Origin: Hyphomonadaceae bacterium
GTDB taxonomy: Bacteria > Pseudomonadota > Alphaproteobacteria > Caulobacterales > Aquidulcibacteraceae
Assembly (NCBI GenBank): GCA_023384105.1
Contig: JAHDXR010000003.1
Span: 248,001 to 312,000, forward strand
DNA: 64,000 nucleotides
Reading direction: 5' to 3'
Shown: piece after piece, positions 1 through 8,536 of the stretch
How the letters are laid out: each line of letters starts with the position of its first letter
How positions within the stretch are numbered: position 1 is the stretch's first letter
Translations under genes and position numbers: made by a program
The notes under the pieces: generated by a model
Seen by the model: only the letters and a program-made list of their open reading frames with translations
Databases searched by the model: none
What the model was told of the DNA's origin: nothing

Positions 1-149
1 AAGCGCTGCGCATGCGCTTCAAGATCGGCCGCGATCGCATCGATCAGCGGCGCGTTGTCGGCGCCGCGGGCGCGATAGACGTTGAAGTCGCAGTACGGGC
101 AGATGGCCGCGCAATACGGCCAATGCACGTAGATGCCGAAGCCGCTCAT
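1..149 (-). CDS. hemW: HemW-like radical SAM protein, N-terminal part
   Basis: Only the first 49 codons lie in the window; the gene continues past the left edge. The protein begins [20 protein letters not shown], with cysteines at residues 13, 17 and 20 in the CX3CX2C arrangement that binds the radical SAM [4Fe-4S] cluster. The HWP..C start is typical of HemW (formerly HemN-like or YggW), a haem chaperone rather than a true coproporphyrinogen dehydrogenase. The start codon overlaps the rdgB stop by four bases (ATGA), so the two genes are probably translationally coupled. The rdgB-hemW pairing is common in alphaproteobacteria. HemN proper cannot be excluded from so short a piece. Confidence 0.85.
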   Translation of the reverse strand, partial: MSGFGIYVHWPYCAAICPYCDFNVYRARGADNAPLIDAIAADLEAHAQR

Positions 150-739
150 CGCAACGCCGCGAGCAGTTTCTCGAACGCGCGCGCGCGATGCGTCAGCGGC
201 AGCTTCTCGTCGTGGCTCATTTCGCCGAACGTGCGCGCATGGCCTTCGGGCTCGAAGACCGGATCGTAGCCGAAGCCCCTGTCGCCGCGCGGCGGCCACA
301 CGATCGTTCCGCGCGCCTCCCCTTCGAACACCTCGACGCCGCCGCCGGGGGCCGCCAACGCCAGCGCGCAGACAAAACGCGCGCCGCGATCCTTGGCCTG
401 GCGGACGTCGAGTTCGTCCGCCACCCGCTTCATGGCGGCGCCGAAGTTCTTCTCCGGCCCGGCCCAGCGGGCGGAATAGATTCCGGGCTCGCCGCCCAAT
501 GCGAACACTTCGAGCCCCGAATCGTCCGCCAGCGCCGGCAGCCCCGACGCCGCGGCGGCGGCGCGGGCCTTCAGCGCCGCGTTGCCGGCGAAGCTGGTCT
601 CGGTCTCGTCCGGCTCGGGCAGGCCGAGCGCGGCCGCCGACACCGCCTCCACCCCCAGCGGCGCAAGCAAGGCGGCGATTTCTCGGACTTTTCCGGCGTT
701 ATGGCTGGCGACGACGAGGCGGCCGGTCAGGCGGGGCAT
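146..739 (-). CDS. rdgB: RdgB/HAM1 non-canonical purine NTP pyrophosphatase
   Basis: 197 residues, the usual length for the family. The enzyme hydrolyses dITP, ITP and XTP to the monophosphate plus pyrophosphate, which keeps deaminated purines out of DNA and RNA. Visible family motifs are [10 protein letters not shown] (residues 11-20), which contacts the triphosphate, ADDSGLEV (71-78) with the metal-binding acid pair, [10 protein letters not shown] (83-92), and FGYDPVF followed by a SHDEK segment near the C-terminus. It is coupled to hemW downstream by an ATGA overlap. In related genomes rdgB usually follows rph directly; here a DUF2975/XRE pair on the opposite strand lies between them. Confidence 0.95.
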   Translation of the reverse strand: MPRLTGRLVVASHNAGKVREIAALLAPLGVEAVSAAALGLPEPDETETSFAGNAALKARAAAAASGLPALADDSGLEVFALGGEPGIYSARWAGPEKNFGAAMKRVADELDVRQAKDRGARFVCALALAAPGGGVEVFEGEARGTIVWPPRGDRGFGYDPVFEPEGHARTFGEMSHDEKLPLTHRARAFEKLLAALR

Positions 740-756
740 GATAGCAAGACACTTGT

Positions 757-797
757 TTGACGCGGCCGATCAGGGTCTATATCGTTTATCAATAAAC
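757..797 (+). promoter_or_regulatory. Candidate promoter and operator of the DUF2975/XRE pair
   Basis: A -35-like TTGACG (757-762) is followed after 17 bases by TATCGT (780-785). TATATC at 778-783 is an alternative -10 with a short spacer. A perfect inverted repeat, GTTTAT-CA-ATAAAC (784-797), overlaps the -10 and the expected start of transcription. It stands out as an AT-rich island in GC-rich DNA. The placement suggests an operator for the XRE protein encoded just downstream. This is inferred from position and symmetry only. Confidence 0.45.
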
Positions 798-835
798 TCT
801 GGCTAGGATCGGCCAGGAACGAGGTTCAACGCAGC

Positions 836-1453
836 ATGAAGGCCCTGGGCAAAGGCTCGATCGCCTCGATCGTCGAGGTCGGCCTGACGATCGCCTGGAT
901 CATTCTTTGGGCGGTCCTCGGCCTCTGGGCGGCGGCCACGATCGGCTATCTCGTGTTCATGGCGCTGATCGGCGCGGGCGTCATCGACGCAGCCAGCGTC
1001 GCCGCCGCGGGCTCCGACGCGACCTTCCGCATCCGGATCTCCGGCGTCGAGAGCGAGGCGTTCGAAGCGCTGCAATGGACCGACTGGCACTTCATCGTCC
1101 CGGCGCTCCTGATCGGCGGCGTCACCATCGGCGGATCGCTGATCATCGTCTCGCGCCTGCGCCGGCTGTTCGACAGCTTCCGCTCCGGCGAGCCGTTCCG
1201 GCGCGAGAACGCGCAGCATCTGCGCGTGATCTGGATCACCATGGTGGTGATCGAACTGGCGCGTTACGCGCTGCTTGTAATCGTCGGCGTTCTGTTGAGC
1301 GTGTTCGGCGTGCCGGAGTCCGTAGGCGAGGCTTCGTTCACCATCGACAGCGACAACCTCTCCACCTGGATGTCGATCCTCATCCTGATCGTGCTGGCGG
1401 AAGTCTTCCGTGAAGGCGCGCGCCTCAAGGAAGAGCAGGAGCTGACGATCTGA
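836..1453 (+). CDS. DUF2975 family membrane protein
   Basis: 205 residues with four predicted membrane segments: roughly residues 10-45 (long and possibly re-entrant), 85-105, 130-157 and 172-190. The short cytoplasmic stretch FDSFRSGEPFRREN and the polar C-terminus are typical of the DUF2975 family. Such proteins are commonly encoded next to a small XRE regulator, as here, where the stop and the next start share one base (TGATG at 1451-1455). The biochemical function of DUF2975 is not established. A proposed role as a membrane partner or sensor for the regulator would be inference. The pair interrupts what is usually a continuous rph-rdgB-hemW cluster. Confidence 0.8.
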   Translation: MKALGKGSIASIVEVGLTIAWIILWAVLGLWAAATIGYLVFMALIGAGVIDAASVAAAGSDATFRIRISGVESEAFEALQWTDWHFIVPALLIGGVTIGGSLIIVSRLRRLFDSFRSGEPFRRENAQHLRVIWITMVVIELARYALLVIVGVLLSVFGVPESVGEASFTIDSDNLSTWMSILILIVLAEVFREGARLKEEQELTI

Positions 1454-1698
1454 TGGCGATCCGCGTCACCCTCGACCGCATCCTGCTCGAACGTCGCATG
1501 TCGCTGACCGATCTCAGCGAGAAGGTCGGCGTCACGCTGGCCAATCTCTCGATCCTGAAGACCGGCAAGGCCAAGGCGATCCGCTTCTCGACCCTCAACG
1601 CGCTCTGCCGCGTGCTGGAGTGCCAGCCGGGCGAGCTGCTGTCATATGAACCGAGCGAAAGCGACGCGCTGGAAGAAGCCGCCGACGCCGCCGATTGA
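1453..1698 (+). CDS. Small XRE/Cro-CI type transcriptional regulator
   Basis: 81 residues and essentially one helix-turn-helix domain. The segment MSLTDLSEKVGVTLANLSIL (residues 16-35) is the HTH, and KTGKAKAIRFSTLNALCRVL continues the five-helix bundle. The sequence LECQPGELLSYEP is characteristic of the YozG-like subgroup. The acidic tail (DALEEAADAAD) has no recognised domain. It is translationally coupled to the DUF2975 gene. The likely role is autorepression through the palindrome at 784-797, which is inferred. The stop is followed after 14 bases by the stop of a convergent gene. Confidence 0.88.
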   Translation: MAIRVTLDRILLERRMSLTDLSEKVGVTLANLSILKTGKAKAIRFSTLNALCRVLECQPGELLSYEPSESDALEEAADAAD

Positions 1699-1712
1699 TC
1701 GGAGCCGACGGA

Positions 1713-2174
1713 TCAGACCGGCAAGCCGGTCTCCAGCTTGAAACTCTCGATATACGGGTCGTCGAGCGCCGCGGCGAAGATCAGATCGGCTTCGCCGAAC
1801 AGGGCCAGCTCGCGCTCGCCCACGCTGAACACGTAGCCGACTTCGACGCGATACGGCTGCGTCATCACCAGCCGGTGCGGCCGCTCCAGACGCGCGCCGA
1901 TCAGCCACGGCAGGTCGATATCTCCGCTGCCCCAGCCGCGCGCGATGGCGGCGTAGGCGTCGGGCTCTTCGGTGCGGAGGTGGCCGTATGCGTGCTCCAG
2001 CAGCGGCCCTTCGCGGATCATGATGCCGGTCGCCGCCTCGACGCCGATGTCGACATGGAAGACGCGGCCGTCCGCGAACGTGATCTCGATCGGATCGTCT
2101 TCGTCGAACGGCGCGTGCCCGACCCGCGCAATCCGCGCGATCGGGCCGGCGGCGCAGAGGGCGTGGACGCTCAT
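1713..2174 (-). CDS. Conserved-looking protein of unknown function, coupled to rph
   Basis: 153 residues. The start was chosen because its ATG overlaps the rph stop (ATGA, 2171-2174); the open frame extends further upstream, but that part is the antisense or shifted frame of rph. No catalytic motif is recognised. The sequence is mixed alpha/beta in character, soluble, rich in acidic and aromatic residues (for example [17 protein letters not shown]), with no signal peptide or membrane segment. Translational coupling to rph suggests co-production with RNase PH. It ends 14 bases from the convergent XRE gene. Its function is unknown. Confidence 0.7.
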   Translation of the reverse strand: MSVHALCAAGPIARIARVGHAPFDEDDPIEITFADGRVFHVDIGVEAATGIMIREGPLLEHAYGHLRTEEPDAYAAIARGWGSGDIDLPWLIGARLERPHRLVMTQPYRVEVGYVFSVGERELALFGEADLIFAAALDDPYIESFKLETGLPV

Positions 2175-2884
2175 GCCGCGGCCGCGCGCTGCAAGTCGAA
2201 CAGCTGGCCGCATCCGAGCTTCGCCAGCCGCATCAGCTCGGCGAACTCGAGGTCGGTGAACGGCCGCTGCTCGCCGGTCGCCTGAATCTCGATGATGCGG
2301 CCGTCGCCGGACATGACGAAATTGCAGTCCACCTCGGCGCTGGAATCTTCCGCGTAATCGATGTCGAGCACGGCCGCGCCCTCGAACACGCCGCAGGAGA
2401 TCGCCGCCACCTGGCCCGTGACCGGGTTCTCCTTGATCACTTTCTCGTCGACCAGGTACTTGCAGGCGCGCGCCAGCGCCACCCATGCGCCGGTGATCGC
2501 CGCCGTGCGGGTGCCGCCATCGGCCTGGATCACGTCGCAATCGAGCGTGACGGTGCGGTCGCCCAGCGCCTTCAGATCGACCACCGAGCGCAGGCTGCGG
2601 CCGATCAGCCGCTGAATCTCCTGCGTGCGGCCCGACTGCTTGCCCTGCGCCGCTTCACGCCGGCCGCGCGTATGCGTGGCGCGTGGCAACATGCCGTACT
2701 CCGCCGTCACCCAGCCGCGGCCCTGCCCTTTCAGCCAGCCCGGCACGCCCTGCTCGACGCTCGCCGTGCACAGCACGTGCGTCTGGCCGAACCTGGCCAG
2801 GCACGATCCCTCCGCGTAGCGCGAGACGCCCGTTTCGAGAAGGATGTCGCGCAACTGATCGGGCGCGCGGCCGGAGGGACGCAT
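2171..2884 (-). CDS. rph: Ribonuclease PH
   Basis: 237 residues, standard length. RNase PH is a phosphorolytic 3'-to-5' exoribonuclease that trims tRNA precursors as a hexameric ring. The sequence shows the N-terminal RPSGR..DQLR, the RNA-contact block [16 protein letters not shown] (55-70), the phosphate-binding GGTRTA (123-128), and aspartates 180 and 186 in [11 protein letters not shown], which match the conserved catalytic/metal pair. It is transcribed divergently from hrcA; the shared upstream region (2885-3042) holds a striking palindrome. An AGGAG-like ribosome-binding site precedes the start. Confidence 0.97.
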   Translation of the reverse strand: MRPSGRAPDQLRDILLETGVSRYAEGSCLARFGQTHVLCTASVEQGVPGWLKGQGRGWVTAEYGMLPRATHTRGRREAAQGKQSGRTQEIQRLIGRSLRSVVDLKALGDRTVTLDCDVIQADGGTRTAAITGAWVALARACKYLVDEKVIKENPVTGQVAAISCGVFEGAAVLDIDYAEDSSAEVDCNFVMSGDGRIIEIQATGEQRPFTDLEFAELMRLAKLGCGQLFDLQRAAAA

Positions 2885-2916
2885 GAGGGCTCCTGAGCAA
2901 TAGGATTGTTCGGTCT

Positions 2917-2939
2917 AGTTAGGTCTATAGGACCTAACT
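2917..2939. promoter_or_regulatory. Palindrome in the rph/hrcA divergent promoter region
   Basis: AGTTAGGTC, a 5-base centre (TATAG), then GACCTAACT: a perfect 9-bp inverted repeat. The hexamer GGTCTA also occurs as a direct repeat (2912-2917 and 2922-2927). It is unlike CIRCE (TTAGCACTC-N9-GAGTGCTAA), which was looked for and not found here. Its position between two divergent starts, next to an AT-rich TTATAAAC (2943-2950), suggests an operator. No regulator can be named from the sequence. Confidence 0.4.
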
Positions 2940-3042
2940 CTCTTATAAACGGCTGGCCATCCGCCCTTGGGGAACACGGCGCAATCTGGTCGCGGCGCCG
3001 CCGGCTTGCGCGCCGGGCGCCTTTCGCTACCTAAAGGGCGCA

Positions 3043-4122
3043 ATGGTGCAGCCGCCTGCCCCCGATCTCTCCACCCTCGACGCCCGCGCGCGGGAAATCT
3101 TCCGCGAAATCGTCGAGTCGTACCTCACCACCGGCGAGCCGGTGGGATCGCGCACGCTGTCGAAAATCGGCGGTGTCGGCCTGTCCGCGGCCTCGATCCG
3201 CAACACCATGGCCGATCTCGCCGGCATGGGCCTGCTGCAGGCGCCGCACGCCATGGCCGGGCGCATGCCGACCGAGGTGGGGCTGCGCTTCTTCCTGGAC
3301 AGCCTGCTGCAGCTCGGCGACGTGCCGCCCGAAGAAAAGCGCGAGATCGACGCACGCATCGCGCAGGCGGGCTCCAACCCGCAAGACGTGATGGGTGCGG
3401 CGTCCGACCTGCTCTCCGGCCTGGCCGGCGGCGCCGGCCTCGTCGTGACGCCGCAGCGCGACGCGCCGGTGCGCCACGCCGAGATCGTCGGCATCGGCCC
3501 AGGCCAGGCGCTGCTGGTGCTCGTGTTCGAAGACAACCAGATCGAGAACCGCATCATCAACACGCCGGCGGACCTGCCGCCGGGCGCGCTGACCGAAGCG
3601 GCCAACTATCTGAGCGCCCGGTTCAAGGGAAAGACCCTGGCCGAGGCGCGCGCCGCCGCCGCCGACGCGCTGCAGCGGGACCGCGCCGCGCTTGACGCCG
3701 CGGCGGCCAAGCTGGTCGAGAGCGGACTCGCTGAATGGTCCGGCGAGGACCCCACGCTGGGGCGCTCGCTGATCGTGCGCGGACGCGCCAACCTGCTGAA
3801 GGACCAGCAGGCGATCGTCCATCTGGAGCGCGCCCGCCGGCTGTTCGACGACCTCGAAAAGACGCGGGAACTGATCCAGGTGCTGGACCTGGCCAAGTCG
3901 GCGGAAACCGTGCGCGTCTATATCGGCTCGGAAAATCCGCTCTTTTCACTGTCGGGGTCGAGTTTGATCGTCGCCCCCTATATGAACGCGGAACGGAAGG
4001 TGGTCGGGGCGCTGGGCGTCATCGGCCCGACGCGGCTGAATTACGCCCGGGTGATCCCGGTTGTGGACTATACCGCACGCATCGTCGGCCGGGTGCTCGA
4101 CGGGCGAAGCGGCGAACGCTGA
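3043..4122 (+). CDS. hrcA: Heat-inducible transcription repressor HrcA
   Basis: 359 residues. HrcA represses heat-shock operons by binding CIRCE elements and is kept active by GroEL. The N-terminal winged helix is visible as [20 protein letters not shown] then [19 protein letters not shown] and the wing-like [16 protein letters not shown] (about residues 65-90). The C-terminal GAF-like and dimerisation region ends in [20 protein letters not shown], a conserved family signature. grpE follows after 12 bases, the classical hrcA-grpE operon. No CIRCE copy was recognised in this window; the family's target in many alphaproteobacteria is groESL, which lies elsewhere. Confidence 0.97.
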   Translation: MVQPPAPDLSTLDARAREIFREIVESYLTTGEPVGSRTLSKIGGVGLSAASIRNTMADLAGMGLLQAPHAMAGRMPTEVGLRFFLDSLLQLGDVPPEEKREIDARIAQAGSNPQDVMGAASDLLSGLAGGAGLVVTPQRDAPVRHAEIVGIGPGQALLVLVFEDNQIENRIINTPADLPPGALTEAANYLSARFKGKTLAEARAAAADALQRDRAALDAAAAKLVESGLAEWSGEDPTLGRSLIVRGRANLLKDQQAIVHLERARRLFDDLEKTRELIQVLDLAKSAETVRVYIGSENPLFSLSGSSLIVAPYMNAERKVVGALGVIGPTRLNYARVIPVVDYTARIVGRVLDGRSGER

Positions 4123-4134
4123 ACGAGGGATGGA

Positions 4135-4698
4135 ATGACGAACGAGGCGAATGCGGAACAGCAGGTGCAGGACGCTACGGCGGCGGAGACCCCGGCGGCG
4201 CCCGACGTTGAGGCGCTGCAAGCCGAACTGGCGAAGGCGCGCGACGATATGTTGCGCGCGCTGGCGGAAGTGGAGAACACCCGCCGCCGCGCCGAACGCC
4301 AGACGGCGGAAGCGCGCGCCTACGCCATCGATCGCTTCGCCGCGGACCTGCTGCCGATCGCCGATACGCTTGGCCGCGCGCTCGCGGCCGCGCCGCAGGA
4401 CAGCGCCGACGATACGGTCCGCACCATGGTCGCCGGCATCGAACTGACCGAACGCACGATGATGGAGGCGTTCGCGCGCCACGGCCTCAAGCGCGTCGGC
4501 GCCAAGGGCGACACGTTCGACCCGAACCTGCACCAGGCCGTGGCCCAGGCCCCGTCGGATCAGCCGGCCGGCCTCATCCTCGAAGTGATGCAGCCCGGCT
4601 ACGTGCTGGGCGACCGCACGCTGCGCGCGGCCATGGTGGTGGTGTCCGCTGGCGGCGGCGCGCGCGCCGCAACGCCGACCGTGGACGTGAAGGTCTAA
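4135..4698 (+). CDS. grpE: Nucleotide exchange factor GrpE
   Basis: 187 residues. GrpE releases ADP from DnaK and so resets the DnaK-DnaJ cycle. The long N-terminal coiled coil runs through about residues 22-70 (LQAELAKARDDMLRALAEVE, then NTRRRAERQ), followed by the helical bundle and the beta domain with FDPNLHQAVAQ and EVMQPGYVLGDRTLRAAMV, the family signature. It is in an operon with hrcA. Its partners dnaK and dnaJ are encoded about 7 kb to the right on the same strand. A palindromic repeat element begins four bases after the stop. Confidence 0.97.
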   Translation: MTNEANAEQQVQDATAAETPAAPDVEALQAELAKARDDMLRALAEVENTRRRAERQTAEARAYAIDRFAADLLPIADTLGRALAAAPQDSADDTVRTMVAGIELTERTMMEAFARHGLKRVGAKGDTFDPNLHQAVAQAPSDQPAGLILEVMQPGYVLGDRTLRAAMVVVSAGGGARAATPTVDVKV

Positions 4699-4701
4699 AG
4701 T

Positions 4702-4819
4702 ATGGACCGCCGGCGTCCCGCCGGCATGAACCGTCTTTTGAAAGGGGGAACGCAGCAGAGCCGCCGTGCGCTCCAACTTGGATAAGTCCGCTCATGCCGG
4801 CGGGACGCCGGCGGTCCAT
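4702..4819. repeat. Palindromic element copy A (full length, 118 bp)
   Basis: Begins ATGGACCGCCGG and ends with its reverse complement CCGGCGGTCCAT. The terminal inverted repeats are about 27 bp and surround a core of about 64 bp. The core matches that of copy E in the same orientation and those of copies B, C and D in reverse complement. No open reading frame lies inside. Copy A is between grpE and the PPC-repeat gene, both on the + strand; it is the only full copy not between convergent genes. Confidence 0.9.
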
Positions 4820-4830
4820 GGGGGCTGCGG

Positions 4831-4854
4831 CGCTGTGGCGACTTCTCCACAGCG
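4831..4854. other. Stem-loop downstream of grpE
   Basis: CGCTGTGG and CCACAGCG form a perfect 8-bp stem with an 8-base loop. There is no T-tract, so it is not a canonical intrinsic terminator. The rest of 4820-5019 holds only the leader of the PPC gene, with a GGAGGGG ribosome-binding site just before 5020. Confidence 0.4.
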
Positions 4855-5019
4855 AGGCATGCTGCGGCCTGCCTCCGCTCTGCGGCGATGGAGCGCGTTA
4901 CCGCCATTTCGCCCCAATCCCGCTTTGCCTCGAACATGAATGATTGTTAACCATGGCGACGTGCAGCGTTCGCCGTGGTCAAACGCCCTTGCGGATTCTG
5001 CGGAACTCGGAGGGGAATC

Positions 5020-7212
5020 ATGATGCGCGGAAAATTGTGGTTTGGCGTGGCGACGGCCGCGCTGGTGTTGGGCTTCACCTCCTCCGCGGCCGCGCAGCAG
5101 GCCGATCCGCCTGCTGACGGCTCGACGACGGCGACGTTCACCGGCGCCGCGATCGAAGGCGAGATTTCTCCCGGCGGCGACGTCGATTGGTACCGCATGC
5201 GCGTGCAGCAAGGCATGCGATACAGCTTCACGCTCGACGGCCTCGCCGCGCCCGGCCAGGAGCGCCCGATCGATCCGGTGCTCTCGATCTATGGCGCGAG
5301 CGGCAATCAGGTCGCTTACAACGACGACGCCAACGGCCTGAACTCGGCCCTCGCCTTCACCCCTTCCGTTTCCGGCGAGGTGTTCGTCGAGGCGCGCGCG
5401 TATGGCGAACGCGAAACCGGCCGCTACCGGCTGAGCGCCACTGCGGCGCCGCTGCCGCCGGACGACGCCGGCAATGGCCCCGATACGCGCGCACGCGTTC
5501 AGCCCGGCCGCGCAGTCTCCGGCAACATCGAATACGAGGGCGACGTCGACTGGTATCGCCTCAGCGCCCGCAGCGGTCATCGCTACCGCATCACCCTCAT
5601 GGGCGTTGAGAGCGACGCCGGCGAACTGGCGCTCGGCGATCCCCTGCTGCGGGTGCTCGACGCGGACGGCAATGAGCTCGCCATGAACGATGACGACGGC
5701 CGCAGCCTCAATTCCGCGCTCGACTTCTTTCCGCGCGCCTCCGGCGACGTGTTTGTCGAGGCGCGCGCCTACGCCGACGCCTATACCGGCCTCTACGCCC
5801 TGAACGTCACCGCCGAGCGGATGCCGACGGATCGCATCTCATCGGACCGCTCCACGCGCGGCCGTATCGATCTCGGCCAGAGCATCGACGGGCAGCTGGA
5901 GTTCCCGACCGACACCGACTGGTATCGCGTGCGCCTGACCGCCGGCGAATCCTATCGCTTCGCGCTCAACAGCAGCGGAGACAATCCGCTGAGCGATCCG
6001 TTACTGCGCGTGTACGACGCCAACGGCGTCGAGGTCGCGATGGACGATGACGGCGGCGACGGCCTCAACTCGTATCTGGAGTTCACCGCGCCGAGCAGCG
6101 GCGCCTATTTCGTCGAGGCCCGCGGCTACAGCGACAATTCCGTCGGCGGCTACACGCTGAGCGCCCGCGCTGGCGACACGCCGGGCGACGCTTCGACCGA
6201 CCTCACCCTGAGCGCCGACGGCGACTATCGCGAAGGCGTGCTCTCCCCCGCCGGCGACCGCGACTGGTTCCGTATCGATCTCGCCGAAGGCCAGGCGCTG
6301 CGCATCGGCGTTGACACGGCGCAGACGATGGATGGCCTCGGCGATCCCTATCTCGTGCTCTATGGCCCGGACGGCGCCGAAGTGGCGCGCGACGACGACG
6401 GCGGCGAAGGCCTCAACGCCTTTCTCGAATATCAGGCCACGGCGGCCGGCGCGCATTTCGCCGAAGTGCGCGGCTATAGCGAAAACGCCGAAGGCCGCTA
6501 CGTGATCGGCGTCCTGCCGGGCGAGATCGGCGCCAGCGCCGAAACCGCCGACTGGATCACGCCGAACGGCGAAGGCCGCACCAGCATCATCGGCACGCCC
6601 GACGACGCGGACTGGTTCATGATCGAGCTGATCGAAGGGCGCCCCTATCGCTTCCGCGTCGAAGGCGTGGGCGACAACCCGCTCGTCGATCCGTATCTGC
6701 GCATCTATGACGGAAACGGCGTCGAGGTGGCGGCGGACGACGACGGCGGCACGGGCCTCAATCCGTACCTGAACTTCGTCTCGCCGACCGGCGGCACGTA
6801 TTTCGCGGCGGTCTCCGCCTATGGCGGCGGCGGCACGGGCCGCTACACGCTGAGCGTTTCCGACACCGACGTGCCAGGCCACATCTACACCGACGAATAT
6901 CTCGACTCCGTCAACGACAGCCGCATCAGCAGCATCGAGATGCCCGGCGACCGCGACACCTACCGCGTCTCGCTCGAAGCCGGGGCGCGCTATGTCATCG
7001 ACGTGCGCGGCCATGGCGGGCATCCGCTCGCCGACGCCTTCCTCACCCTGCTCGACGCAAGCGGCGAGACCATCCTGACCGACGACGATAGCGGCGACGG
7101 CCTCGATGCGCGCCTGCGCTACCGGCCGGAGCATGACGGCGAATACTACATCCAGGCGAGCGGCCTTGGCGGCTCGACCGGAGGCTATCAGGTTCAGATC
7201 GTGCGTCAGTAG
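5020..7212 (+). CDS. Secreted protein with six tandem PPC-like beta-sandwich repeats
   Basis: 730 residues. A signal peptide is clear (positively charged start, hydrophobic core, cut near AAA-QQ at residue 25), and the ATG at 5020 is preceded by GGAGGGG. The remainder is built from six repeats of about 115-123 residues resembling the bacterial pre-peptidase C-terminal (PPC) fold. Each begins with a GDxDWY/F-type strand (residues 54-57, 175-178, 298-301, 413-416, 528-531, and the variant 643-646) and later has an acidic DDDGGxGLN-type loop (about 101, 223, 342, 458, 573, 688) that could bind calcium. No protease or other catalytic domain is present, which is unusual because PPC domains normally accompany secreted enzymes. 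It may be a surface or periplasmic binding protein; the function is unknown. An intrinsic terminator follows. Confidence 0.8.
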   Translation: MMRGKLWFGVATAALVLGFTSSAAAQQADPPADGSTTATFTGAAIEGEISPGGDVDWYRMRVQQGMRYSFTLDGLAAPGQERPIDPVLSIYGASGNQVAYNDDANGLNSALAFTPSVSGEVFVEARAYGERETGRYRLSATAAPLPPDDAGNGPDTRARVQPGRAVSGNIEYEGDVDWYRLSARSGHRYRITLMGVESDAGELALGDPLLRVLDADGNELAMNDDDGRSLNSALDFFPRASGDVFVEARAYADAYTGLYALNVTAERMPTDRISSDRSTRGRIDLGQSIDGQLEFPTDTDWYRVRLTAGESYRFALNSSGDNPLSDPLLRVYDANGVEVAMDDDGGDGLNSYLEFTAPSSGAYFVEARGYSDNSVGGYTLSARAGDTPGDASTDLTLSADGDYREGVLSPAGDRDWFRIDLAEGQALRIGVDTAQTMDGLGDPYLVLYGPDGAEVARDDDGGEGLNAFLEYQATAAGAHFAEVRGYSENAEGRYVIGVLPGEIGASAETADWITPNGEGRTSIIGTPDDADWFMIELIEGRPYRFRVEGVGDNPLVDPYLRIYDGNGVEVAADDDGGTGLNPYLNFVSPTGGTYFAAVSAYGGGGTGRYTLSVSDTDVPGHIYTDEYLDSVNDSRISSIEMPGDRDTYRVSLEAGARYVIDVRGHGGHPLADAFLTLLDASGETILTDDDSGDGLDARLRYRPEHDGEYYIQASGLGGSTGGYQVQIVRQ

Positions 7213-7238
7213 GCTGAACGCGGGGACGCACGCATAGG

Positions 7239-7276
7239 GCGGCGGCGCTGGACAAGAGCGCCGCCGCTTTTCTTTT
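7239..7276 (+). terminator. Intrinsic terminator of the PPC-repeat gene
   Basis: GCGGCGGCGCT (7239-7249) pairs perfectly with AGCGCCGCCGC (7257-7267) around a 7-base loop and is followed by TTTTCTTTT. It lies 27 bases after the stop codon. Confidence 0.9.
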
Positions 7277-7315
7277 GAGCTAAAGCACCGCGCTGAATAC
7301 CGGACACGCCGTCAT

Positions 7316-7419
7316 ATGGACCGCCGGCGTCCCGCCGGCATGCTTGAACCCATCTAAGCTGGAGCGTGCGGCTCCGCCGTGCTCCCCCATTCAAAAGTAC
7401 GCGCAGGCCGGCGGTCCAT
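7316..7419. repeat. Palindromic element copy B (104 bp, right arm shortened)
   Basis: The left terminal repeat is intact (ATGGACCGCCGG and onward), but the right arm lacks about 11 bp of the usual repeat, ending CAGGCCGGCGGTCCAT. The core is in the orientation of copies C and D. The 31 bp to its left (7281-7311) match the 31 bp left of copy D at 29 positions. An outer GCTAAAGC / GCTTTAGC pair (7279-7286, 7426-7433) encloses the element and overlaps the stop of the aldo/keto reductase gene. It lies between convergent genes. Confidence 0.88.
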
Positions 7420-7428
7420 AATGATGCT

Positions 7429-8490
7429 TTAGCTCAGCTTGCTCGCGCGCTCGCCGCCCTGGCGCTCGAGCATCCAGCCCGGATATTCCGGCTTCAGCTT
7501 CGATACTTCATCGAGCCGCTTCAACTCGTCGCCCGAGAACTCGACGCTCACGGCGGCGAGATTGTCGTTGAGCTGCGCTTCGGTCTTGGCGCCGATGATG
7601 ACGCTGGTGACATGTTTCTGGTGCAGCAGCCACGCGAGCGCGATCCGCGCGACGGAGACGCCGCGAGCGTCGCCGATCTCCTTCATCACGTCGATGATGT
7701 CGTAAGCCTTTTCCTTGTCCACCGGCGGGAAGTCGACGACGGAGCGGCGCACGCCTTCGGGCGCGCTGTTGCGCGTGAATTTGCCGGAGAGGAAGCCGCC
7801 GGCGAGCGGGCTCCACGGCAAGATGGCCAGCTCCTGGTCCTTCGCTAGCGGAACGACCTCGCGTTCGAGATCGCGGCTGGCGATCGAATAGTACATCTGC
7901 AGCGACTCGAACCGGGCCAAGCCGTGGCGCTCCGAAACGCCGAGCGATTTTGCGATCTGCCAGGCCGCGAAATTGCAGAGGCCGATATAGCGCGCCCTCC
8001 CCGATTTCACGACTTCGTCCAACGCTTCCAGCGTCTCTTCGAGCGGCGTGACGGGGTCGAACGCGTGGATCTGGTAGAGATCGACATAGTCGAGCTGCAG
8101 CCGTTCGAGGCTCGCATCGATCGAGTCGAAGATGTGCTTGCGCGACAGGCCCCAGAGATTGGCGTTGTTGTAGCGGCGTTCCTGCTCCGGCGTCCGCTCG
8201 CCGCTAAAGGCGTCCATGCGGCCGAACACTTTGGTGGCGATCGCCAGCTCATCGCGCGGCAGATCCTTGATCGCCTGGCCCAGCACCTGCTCAGAGAGAC
8301 CGTTGGCATAGACGTTCGCCGTGTCGATGAAGGTGACGCCCTTGTCGAACGCGGTCCTGACCAGCTTGGTCGAGGCTTCCTGCTCAAGCGCGCCGACGGC
8401 TTTCCAGAAACCATCGCCGCCGAACGTCGCGGCGCCGAGGCAGATTTCAGACACGACAAGGCCCGTGCGGCCGAGTTTGCGATAGCGCAT
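7429..8490 (-). CDS. Aldo/keto reductase
   Basis: 353 residues, a TIM-barrel NADPH-dependent oxidoreductase of the AKR superfamily. The N-terminal MRYRKLGRTGLVVSEICLG is the family signature. The catalytic tetrad can be placed at Asp56 (TFIDTANVY), Tyr61, Lys87 (IATKVFG) and His142 (YQIHAFD). The cofactor-binding end includes VIIGAKTEAQLNDN. It resembles the YajO/YakC-type subgroup. The physiological substrate cannot be read from the sequence. The gene seems to be a single unit, convergent with the PPC gene and 46 bp downstream of the next hydrolase gene. Confidence 0.93.
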   Translation of the reverse strand: MRYRKLGRTGLVVSEICLGAATFGGDGFWKAVGALEQEASTKLVRTAFDKGVTFIDTANVYANGLSEQVLGQAIKDLPRDELAIATKVFGRMDAFSGERTPEQERRYNNANLWGLSRKHIFDSIDASLERLQLDYVDLYQIHAFDPVTPLEETLEALDEVVKSGRARYIGLCNFAAWQIAKSLGVSERHGLARFESLQMYYSIASRDLEREVVPLAKDQELAILPWSPLAGGFLSGKFTRNSAPEGVRRSVVDFPPVDKEKAYDIIDVMKEIGDARGVSVARIALAWLLHQKHVTSVIIGAKTEAQLNDNLAAVSVEFSGDELKRLDEVSKLKPEYPGWMLERQGGERASKLS

Positions 8491-8536
8491 GCGGATCGTC
8501 CTTAGGGCCGAAACGCCGATTTTGGCAATGTGCGCG

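Noticed and set aside
2885-3042. CIRCE element upstream of hrcA
   Set aside because: No TTAGCACTC-N9-GAGTGCTAA or near match was found; the palindrome present has a different sequence.
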